19,298 bases of DNA, taken from NCBI GenBank assembly GCA_022801475.1, contig JAAWSH010000247.1, positions 1 through 19,298 of the forward strand. The letters are read 5' to 3'. The stretch is from Acutalibacter sp. (GTDB lineage: Bacteria > Bacillota > Clostridia > Oscillospirales > Acutalibacteraceae). The notes beneath the pieces were generated by a model. The model did not search any database. It saw only the letters and a program-made list of their open reading frames with translations, and was not told the origin of the DNA. The first letter of the stretch is position 1; each line of letters begins with the position of its first letter. The position numbers and the translations under genes are program-made. Below, in pieces: positions 13,449-19,298 of this stretch.

Positions 13449-14291
13449 TCACTCCCCAACAGCTTCACTTGCGCTGCTTTCCGCAGGTACAGACGTACCT
13501 TCCGGCTGGCTCTCTGCAGGTGGCGTCTCTGTGCCGTTTTCTGCCGGCGGCTGCGGTTGTGCAGAAGGATCCGGCACAACAACTGTCTGCCCGGACGTCT
13601 CAGCATCGACAACAAAACCGCCGATATCGTATGCTGGCTGTTCTTCCACGGTATACTGATACCCTTGGCTATTTACCAATCCAAAGGTAATCTTGGCATA
13701 ACTCATGGCATGAACCAGCTTTAGGGACTGTTCGTGGTCTACTTCCAGCGTGACACCTGCCAGCACCCCGTCCACTCTGGGAGCGGTCAAAACTCGGATA
13801 TTCTGCAGAATGAGAAGTGTCTGCGCGTTGTTGTCATAACTGGCATATACATTTACATATGCCCCGCTGGAAAGCTCGTTCGTAACAGCCGACAGGTAAT
13901 CGCTTGGAACAGTCACCGCTATGGAACTGGGCTTCATCCCCATCTCCACCTTACTGCCTCCGTGACTGGTCAGCATGCTTTTCATCAATGCTGTTCCGGC
14001 AGACACGTCATAGCGGAGTGTTCCGGCATTTTGGAGGATCTCTGTGTATTCGCTGGCGGTTACATAGCTTTTTCCGATATTGTTTGTTTCCCCCATCTCG
14101 ATTATGGTGGCGTCTACCTCCATCGGCGTCAGCAGTTCCCGCGTCACCTGTGTACCGGCCGTACAATCGTTCCGGAACACATAGATTGTGGCACGCTGCG
14201 GCGCCAGGAACATATATATTCCGGCAGCTGAAATCATGCACAGCATAATGGCGGCGGCCAACACATAAACGATTTTTTTGTTGCTTTTCAT
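13449..14291 (-). CDS. cpaB: CpaB/RcpC-like Tad assembly protein (SAF domain)
   Basis: This 280-residue protein has a membrane anchor at about 7-30, then an SAF-type domain (ATIYVFRNDCTAGTQVTRELL... and VSAGTALMKSML) and an RcpC-like part (PSSIAVTVPSDYLSAVTNELSSGAYVNVYA), the usual CpaB arrangement. The last ~55 residues are a Pro/Glu/Ser/Thr-rich low-complexity tail, likely disordered and possibly wall-associated, which Gram-negative CpaB proteins do not share. In a cell without an outer membrane the protein probably guides the filament through the cell wall. It is the first gene of the assembly operon, 31 nt downstream of the shared element at 14323-14345. Confidence 0.9.
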   Translation of the reverse strand: MKSNKKIVYVLAAAIMLCMISAAGIYMFLAPQRATIYVFRNDCTAGTQVTRELLTPMEVDATIIEMGETNNIGKSYVTASEYTEILQNAGTLRYDVSAGTALMKSMLTSHGGSKVEMGMKPSSIAVTVPSDYLSAVTNELSSGAYVNVYASYDNNAQTLLILQNIRVLTAPRVDGVLAGVTLEVDHEQSLKLVHAMSYAKITFGLVNSQGYQYTVEEQPAYDIGGFVVDAETSGQTVVVPDPSAQPQPPAENGTETPPAESQPEGTSVPAESSASEAVGE

Positions 14292-14322
14292 GGTAGCTCC
14301 ATTCTCCTTTCGTTTTTGGCTT

Positions 14323-14345
14323 CAACGTAAATATGAAAGAGATTG
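14323..14345 (-). promoter_or_regulatory. Shared Tad-regulon element, copy D
   Basis: This carries the invariant TCTTTCATA with CAATC before it, TTTA after it and TG at the fixed position. It lies between the terminator of the repeat-ATPase unit and the cpaB start codon, so it is the best candidate for the promoter or operator of the whole assembly operon. Confidence 0.72.
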
Positions 14346-14380
14346 TTTCAAAAGTCTAAAGGAGCGTAGGAACCACAAAC

Positions 14381-14417
14381 AAAAAGCAGCCGGCAGTTCC
14401 GAATAAAAACTGCCGGC
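14381..14417 (-). terminator. Rho-independent terminator after the repeat ATPase gene
   Basis: A perfect 10-bp stem, GCCGGCAGTT (14389-14398) with AACTGCCGGC (14408-14417), is followed on the minus strand by a T-rich run (14385-14381). It ends the 18928-14427 unit, so the cpaB operon needs its own promoter. Confidence 0.92.
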
Positions 14418-14426
14418 CCGAAAGCC

Positions 14427-17400
14427 TTATATTCCGTTTCCGCACAAGAAAGATGCTTCACGAAGCTTCACCAAAGCATCTCTTTTTGCCAGAATTTCAT
14501 CCAGCTCCGCATTGCTGGGCGCTCCCACATTTAGTTTTGCGATTTTTACAAGAACCGGCTCGGCGTCCTTATAGTCCGCACACCGCGATGACTGGCAGAT
14601 AAACCAGCCTATGGGTGACCTCGGCAGCCATTTGAGGATGTCGCGGTCTTCATACCGTTCCTCCCTAGCGATGGAACGGATTACCACTTTTACATCATCC
14701 TCCGACTTTAGCTTTCCAGATAAAATGATTCCTGAATTGGCGATCACACTCTTTGGAAGGTCTGAAATTTTTTGTGTAATTGCAAAAATGAAAAGACCAT
14801 ACCCCGCAGACTGATCCAGCACGCTTTCAAACTCTGACTGTCCGCCCAGGCTGACAAGAGAGCTACCGGAACCAGCCATATCGTTGCCCACTAGCACTTC
14901 ATTTGCCTCTTCGATAATCAAGCAGGTTTCATACTGGTTTTCAGACAGGAACCCTTCCTCATGGGCCAATGCATAGCGGAAAAACCCGGAGACAACTGTT
15001 CCAAAAATGAAATTCTTAAAGGTACTCTCAAGCCCCTTGCTCTCCAGAATTGTTACATCGTCCGCCCCAATCAACTCGTCAATGCCAAGCCCGTCTTCCG
15101 AGCCGAACAAGCGCCGTTCAATACTGTACTCGCGCCCGAAGGCAGAAAGACGGTCCAAAAGCCGTGCGTAAGCATCCCTTGTGTCGTTGCCGGCCCGTCC
15201 TTTTGAATTGGTTGGATCGTCCAACATACGCTTAAAATACGTCATCCGTTCATATGCCTTCGTTAAGGTAACCTGAGCCGAAAGCTCGCTTACCACATCA
15301 GCCCAATTCGGCCGGTCGCAGGCGGCAAAAACCCCCGCTTCATCATATAGGCTGTAAAGAGTCTCGCCCAAAAGCTGCTTCCCTCGCTCCAAAAGCCCAT
15401 AAGCCCGGCAATAAATTTCGATCATGGCGTCAATCCACGTCTGCGGCCAGACGCCGTGGGGAATCTTGCAGACATTGAGTTTCAGAGGGTGAAACTGGAG
15501 ATTTCCCAGACTGTGGAACTTCAAACGCTCTGGCTCTACCAGCCTTGCCAACGCCCTCCAGTCCCGTTTCGGGTCCATCACCACAATTCTCAGACGTTTC
15601 CCAGTCCTCTTCCTGCGGACATGTGCAAGCTCTGCTACCAGACGCATGGCGGCCACCGTTTTCCCGGAGCGGGAAGCGCCGCAAACAAAGCCATGCATAA
15701 GCTCGCTCTCTGAAAGGCGGTATTCATACGGTGTCTTGTATCCCTGCTCCAGCGTAAACCGCTCTGCAGAAAGGACATTGCCGAGGAAAATCTCCCCCTT
15801 CATCATGCTGGGAACCGAGAACTTGGGAATATCCGCGACCTCTGCAAAAATACCGCCCTCGCTGACACGCGGCAGATGCGTATACGCTACATACTCCGAT
15901 GGCAGTAAAACCGTAGAATATTTGTATTCCTCCACCCCATAATTGCGGATACGGGATGCGTCCACGGAAAACGCAGAAAAATGATACAGAAGATGTGCCT
16001 GTTCTTCTTGAGACAGATTCATAATCTGCACGGGTGAGATCATGGCGGCCTCATTCTGCCAGGTGGATTTGGCAAGGGCGCTGGCTGCCTCCAGGGCGTC
16101 TTCATTATCCGTTGCAATATACACATAGCTGTAAAATGCGCCTTGTCCCCGGAGCGCCGATTTGATGCGTTCATTCTGAAATTCCAAAAGTTCCAGAATA
16201 TCCTTTACGCTCTGGTCTAGCCATTGATAGCTGCGGTTATACCCAATGCTGGGGCCAAGCCCCATACTTCCAGAGGTTCCGGACGTCATGGCCGTCGTCT
16301 GACCCACGGATTGGCCCTGGCTGTTGGAAATTCCTTTTCCATAGCCAAGCGACTGGCCGATTGAACGATTCTGCCCCCAGTTTTCTCCCTGTCCCTGGCT
16401 ATAGCCCTGTGACTCCGACATACTTTGGGAATGCCCGACCGACTGACCCTGCGTGACACCATAGCTCTCGCTGACGCTTCTGGACATACTCTCTGAGAAA
16501 GACATTCCTTGGGAAGCACTCTGGTTCTCTCCTATGCCGATACTTTTTGAAAGCCCCTGAGACCAGCCGTTTGAGGCGCTCTGTCCAATGGACTGTCCTT
16601 GACTCATGCTGCTGTTAGCACCCCATCCCTGGGAAATGCTCTGCCCTTCTGATACGCCATAGCTTTCATTTACACCCCAGTTCTGTGAAGTGCCGATATT
16701 CTGGCTATGGGAAACGGAAGCGCTTTGCCCCACACTCTGGGTACTTCCAACGCTTTCGCTGCTTCCATACCCAAAACCATGATTGTATCCGATTCCAACC
16801 GAATTACTGTGCCCAACTCCCATAGAGGTTCCCTGACTCACGCCAAAGCTGCTGCCGGTGCTGTTCCCCACGCCGCTGGATTGCGATTCACCGCTTCCAC
16901 CGTTAAAGCCGAACCCAAAGGCCCCGGCACTCCAGCCGTGATTCTCCGAACCGGAAACACCCTGGTTGTTGGAATTTCCGGAATTAAAGCCGGCGTTCAT
17001 CCCATTGTTGACACTGGCATTCTGTGAGAATCCGGAGGACTGGCTTACACTGTTCCCGATATTTTCAGAAAAGCTCTGCCCTATGGAATGGCTGACAGAA
17101 TTGCCAATAGAAACCCCAGAAGAACGGCCGAAGGATTCTCCCTGGCTGATTCCAAATCCTTGAGAGGTTCCGAAGTTATGCGAAGTGCCGATGTTCCGCC
17201 CTTGGCTCATATTTACATAAGTACCTTGGCTTTGGCTCATAGACTCGCTGATGTTCTGCCCTTGGGAGAAATTAACGCCCGCGCTCTCAGAAATATTCTG
17301 GTTTGTGCTGACTCCGTTACTGATCCCCATATTTCTTCCAAAACTGGAGCCTACGGATTCCCCCTGCGAAATACTGTGAGATTGAGAAAGGGATTCTGTC

Positions 17401-18389
17401 AACGAAACCCCGGAGGAACGGCCAAAGCTCTGACTAATGGATTCCGACAGGCTTTTCCCGACACTCTCTCCGTAACCGGTACTAAAGGATTCATTCTGTG
17501 AAAAGGATACGCTGTCCGCATCCGTATACGCATGGCTGGAGCCCTTGCTTTGTCCCATATTTGCCGCAAACATCATCGGCATACTCAGGTTCATGGAGAC
17601 AGATTTCACACCTTGGAGCTGCTCGTTCCACGCAGACATATCATCCTGTGTCCGCAACGCCCATGCTTTCAGCGTCTCCAGCCGTACGGGAGATGACAGA
17701 ATCTCTATCGCATACTCATGGTCGCTCATGCCCGTAATAATTTCTTCTATCGTTCCTTGGCTCTGCGGATTCAGGTTTTTACCGCCAAAGCCTTTATTCC
17801 CGGCATTTTCTCCGCCTCTGTTTGCCTTTGGTATGCCGCGGACTGCCGTAATGTGCTGCATGCCGAACATCTTCTGGCGAAGCCATTCGCTCTCCTGTGC
17901 CTGCAAAATGCGCATTTCCAGCACTCGGTATGTACCCTGTAGCATGGACAGTAAACCAAGGAAATCCCTGTGTGCAATCTGCTTAGCCGTCTCAATATCG
18001 TACCCGACGCCCTGCACCCCATACAGATAGAGAAGCCCCAGCGCAACAGGCCGGATGATATTGCAGATTACCGTTACCATATTGTACTGTCGTTCGTAGA
18101 CGCCAGCCAAAAGCTGCTCCTGCATATCCATAATGGATAGGGATTGCTTGGCGTCTTTGGGCAGCCGGATCACGCGGGCAAAGCAAAGGGCTTTATAGAT
18201 ATGCTGCTTCTCCCCAGTATCCGGGTTCATAACTTCAAGCTCATAACACAAATAGTTGAGTTTTCTTTCCTCCACAGGGCAGCTCTCATCCTCCTGATAT
18301 TCCGCCCAGGAATCCAAAACCCGGATATCATCTGCCGGAGCGGGAGCACCGCGGCCTAAGATCCGTTTCAAATCATATACCGATAACAT
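14427..18389 (-). CDS. HerA/FtsK-like ATPase with 420-residue Ser/Gly-rich alternating repeat
   Basis: This 1320-residue protein has three parts. Residues about 1-290 are an N-terminal domain with a hydrophobic stretch near 105-125 and a helical bundle. Residues 294-712 are a low-complexity repeat in which nearly every second residue is Ser, Gly or Asn. Residues about 725-1320 form a HerA/VirB4/TraD-type ATPase: a beta-rich lead-in (around 825-895), Walker A GASRSGKT at 904-911, Walker B TCLIIEEANEV around 1155-1164, and the later AITQKISDLPKSVIANSG motif of HerA/FtsK motors. All key residues are present. Such motors move DNA or protein substrates through or along membranes. Start ATG 18389 is preferred; a GTG at 18398 overlaps the preceding stop. 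The partner is probably the four-helix protein encoded just upstream. The substrate is unknown. Confidence 0.85.
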   Translation of the reverse strand: MLSVYDLKRILGRGAPAPADDIRVLDSWAEYQEDESCPVEERKLNYLCYELEVMNPDTGEKQHIYKALCFARVIRLPKDAKQSLSIMDMQEQLLAGVYERQYNMVTVICNIIRPVALGLLYLYGVQGVGYDIETAKQIAHRDFLGLLSMLQGTYRVLEMRILQAQESEWLRQKMFGMQHITAVRGIPKANRGGENAGNKGFGGKNLNPQSQGTIEEIITGMSDHEYAIEILSSPVRLETLKAWALRTQDDMSAWNEQLQGVKSVSMNLSMPMMFAANMGQSKGSSHAYTDADSVSFSQNESFSTGYGESVGKSLSESISQSFGRSSGVSLTESLSQSHSISQGESVGSSFGRNMGISNGVSTNQNISESAGVNFSQGQNISESMSQSQGTYVNMSQGRNIGTSHNFGTSQGFGISQGESFGRSSGVSIGNSVSHSIGQSFSENIGNSVSQSSGFSQNASVNNGMNAGFNSGNSNNQGVSGSENHGWSAGAFGFGFNGGSGESQSSGVGNSTGSSFGVSQGTSMGVGHSNSVGIGYNHGFGYGSSESVGSTQSVGQSASVSHSQNIGTSQNWGVNESYGVSEGQSISQGWGANSSMSQGQSIGQSASNGWSQGLSKSIGIGENQSASQGMSFSESMSRSVSESYGVTQGQSVGHSQSMSESQGYSQGQGENWGQNRSIGQSLGYGKGISNSQGQSVGQTTAMTSGTSGSMGLGPSIGYNRSYQWLDQSVKDILELLEFQNERIKSALRGQGAFYSYVYIATDNEDALEAASALAKSTWQNEAAMISPVQIMNLSQEEQAHLLYHFSAFSVDASRIRNYGVEEYKYSTVLLPSEYVAYTHLPRVSEGGIFAEVADIPKFSVPSMMKGEIFLGNVLSAERFTLEQGYKTPYEYRLSESELMHGFVCGASRSGKTVAAMRLVAELAHVRRKRTGKRLRIVVMDPKRDWRALARLVEPERLKFHSLGNLQFHPLKLNVCKIPHGVWPQTWIDAMIEIYCRAYGLLERGKQLLGETLYSLYDEAGVFAACDRPNWADVVSELSAQVTLTKAYERMTYFKRMLDDPTNSKGRAGNDTRDAYARLLDRLSAFGREYSIERRLFGSEDGLGIDELIGADDVTILESKGLESTFKNFIFGTVVSGFFRYALAHEEGFLSENQYETCLIIEEANEVLVGNDMAGSGSSLVSLGGQSEFESVLDQSAGYGLFIFAITQKISDLPKSVIANSGIILSGKLKSEDDVKVVIRSIAREERYEDRDILKWLPRSPIGWFICQSSRCADYKDAEPVLVKIAKLNVGAPSNAELDEILAKRDALVKLREASFLCGNGI
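16254..17510 (-). repeat. Coding tetrapeptide-like repeat in the ATPase gene
   Basis: About 419 codons encode an alternating pattern in which even positions are Ser/Gly/Asn and odd positions alternate between a hydrophobic or aromatic residue and Glu/Gln/Arg/Lys/His, as in YGESVGKSLSESISQSFGRS. Synonymous codons vary freely between units, so the pattern is kept at the protein level. A few units are near-identical in DNA, notably the two copies of SFGRSSGVS (about 17080-17140 and 17390-17440), a trace of internal duplication. Confidence 0.9.
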
Positions 18390-18394
18390 TCCCC

Positions 18395-18928
18395 TCACCT
18401 GCCTTTCCCGGGCGGATCATTCTCACGGATACCCCGAAGCTGGTCAAAAATCTTTTGCCTGGAGGCTTTCCGTCGGAACAGGACAATCTTTTTGCCCTCC
18501 ATCACGATGAATCCAATAGGAACCATAACGGCGACAATCCAGATCATATACTCCAGAAAACCTGACAGAGAGGCGTTGGAAGCGGCAGGCATGGCCTGCG
18601 TATACGTTGCCGCCAGCATTTCGCTGGTGGTTCCGGAGACGAGCTGTACGATTTGCTGCAGACCGAACATTCCGACTAAATACCCGACAATCGTCCAATG
18701 CGTTTCTGCAATGATTCCCTTCCTGTGTGATGGAAGGATCAGCGAGCACACCGCTCCGCTTCCCCACATCAAGGCTACCATAGGCGCCATCAGATTTTGC
18801 CCGAACTGTCCGAACCGTGTGACAATGACAAGACAAAGCACCAGGATAGCGGCGGGAAATCCAATAGCAAAAAAGTATCCGGAGAACTCTTTGCTGGATA
18901 TTCCCTGCTTATATGTGATTCTTTCCAT
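18395..18928 (-). CDS. Four-helix membrane protein of unknown function, partner of the repeat ATPase
   Basis: This 177-residue protein has hydrophobic segments at about 18-37, 47-66, 79-99 and 122-143, then a basic cytoplasmic tail (EGKKIVLFRRKASRQK). I do not recognise a family. The start at 18928 is chosen for GGAG 8 nt upstream; a version from 18946 lacks a ribosome site. Its stop codon lies 5 nt before the ATPase start, or overlaps the alternative GTG, so the two are translated together and probably work together, as membrane partners of HerA/VirB4/VirD4-type motors do. It is first in the unit; the only upstream signal seen is a small hairpin over its ribosome site. Confidence 0.8.
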   Translation of the reverse strand: MERITYKQGISSKEFSGYFFAIGFPAAILVLCLVIVTRFGQFGQNLMAPMVALMWGSGAVCSLILPSHRKGIIAETHWTIVGYLVGMFGLQQIVQLVSGTTSEMLAATYTQAMPAASNASLSGFLEYMIWIVAVMVPIGFIVMEGKKIVLFRRKASRQKIFDQLRGIRENDPPGKGR

Positions 18929-18936
18929 ACTGATCA

Positions 18937-18952
18937 CTCCTTTCACAAGGAG
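18937..18952 (-). promoter_or_regulatory. Hairpin covering the ribosome site of the membrane protein gene
   Basis: On the minus strand CTCCTT (18952-18947) pairs with AAGGAG (18942-18937) around a GTGA loop. The right arm is the Shine-Dalgarno sequence of the 18928 start. A six-pair stem is modest, so regulation is only a possibility. Confidence 0.35.
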
Positions 18953-18975
18953 AATGCAGGATATTAGGGGAAATA

Positions 18976-19012
18976 AATAAAAAGGCCAATCTACAAACGC
19001 AGATTGGCCTTT
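18976..19012 (-). terminator. Terminator of the ABC transporter operon
   Basis: A perfect 12-bp inverted repeat, AAAGGCCAATCT (18981-18992) with AGATTGGCCTTT (19001-19012), is followed on the minus strand by a T-rich tail. It separates the transporter genes to the right from the repeat-ATPase unit and marks the right limit of the Tad region seen here. Confidence 0.92.
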
Positions 19013-19046
19013 ATCGGAGATATTCTATTTTCTCGGCTCAATTCGG

Positions 19047-19298
19047 CTATTCCCACTTAAAGTATTTGACTGCAACGCCTGTACAAATCACGGTAACAGC
19101 CATCATAACCGCAACCGGAATCCATATATGTTCTACCGGCTGCCCCAGTGAGGTTGCCTTCATGAGCTGGATTCCCTGGGTCAGCGGGAACAGAGATACA
19201 ATCTTCTGCATAACCCCCGGCATGACCTCAAAGGGAAGCGTTGCCCCGGAAAATATCAGCATAGGGAAGTACAGCGCACTGGCAATCACACTTGCCAT
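19047..19298 (-). CDS. ABC-2 type transporter permease, C-terminal part (cut by window edge)
   Basis: These 83 residues are the end of a membrane protein whose start lies beyond the right edge; the ATG at the edge is probably internal. The line LYFPMLIFSGATLPFEVMPGVMQKIVSLFPLTQGIQLMKA is the conserved segment of ABC-2 permeases (DrrB/YadH type) linking the fifth helix to the last one, and a final helix (WIPVAVMMAVTVICTGVAV) precedes the short YFKWE tail. Such permeases pair with an ATP-binding subunit, usually encoded upstream, to export drugs, lipids or glycans. The terminator at 18976-19012 follows, so the gene is probably not part of the Tad locus. Confidence 0.85.
   Translation of the reverse strand: MASVIASALYFPMLIFSGATLPFEVMPGVMQKIVSLFPLTQGIQLMKATSLGQPVEHIWIPVAVMMAVTVICTGVAVKYFKWE

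Noticed and set aside
16254-17510. CRISPR array or non-coding satellite
   Set aside because: Units are short, diverged in DNA and keep one continuous reading frame with a protein-level pattern, so this is a coding repeat.

Overview
The window looks like a Clostridia-type Firmicute chromosome (probably Lachnospiraceae or Oscillospiraceae) or a large accessory island in one. This rests on purine-rich AGGAGG ribosome sites, a Firmicutes-style BlaI/BlaR1 pair, the clostridial gene order of the tad locus, and several TTG starts with good Shine-Dalgarno sequences. Every supported protein-coding gene is on the minus strand, so transcription runs from high to low coordinates.

From right to left: (1) 19047-19298 is the C-terminal end of an ABC-2 transporter permease, closed by a strong hairpin terminator (18976-19012). 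(2) 18928-14427 holds a four-helix membrane protein overlapping or abutting a 1320-residue HerA/FtsK-like ATPase that carries a ~420-residue Ser/Gly/Asn/Gln-rich alternating repeat; a terminator follows. (3) 14291-8908 encodes the Tad assembly machine: CpaB, TadZ, TadA (CpaF), TadB, TadC. (4) 8839-7296 encodes the filament: Flp pilin, prepilin peptidase and two TadE/TadG-like pseudopilins. (5) 7198-5257 holds two uncharacterised proteins and a terminator. (6) 5130-2536 holds two unknown proteins, a possible Rad52-like annealing protein and a DEDDh exonuclease. (7) 2428-1906 is a DUF4160/DUF2442 pair with its own sigma-A promoter and terminator, like a cassette dropped into the locus. (8) 1750-975 encodes a second prepilin peptidase and a small unknown protein. 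(9) Beyond an inverted repeat and a 12-codon plus-strand ORF lies a BlaI/BlaR1 regulatory module (733 to the left edge) with a clear sigma-A promoter and operator.

The main observation beyond ordinary annotation is a 23-nt element built round the invariant 9-mer TCTTTCATA (minus strand). It occurs immediately upstream of four transcription units: the second prepilin peptidase, the 5909-7198 unknown gene, the Flp pilin operon and the cpaB operon. It ties these units into one regulon and places the uncharacterised 7198-5257 genes and the distant peptidase within the Tad system. Other unusual points are that all three pilin-like proteins lack the usual Glu at +5, that there are two prepilin peptidases, and that the locus carries a repeat-bearing HerA-like ATPase and nearby DNA-processing genes. 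The whole could be a specialised Tad filament system linked to DNA handling; that functional link is inference.
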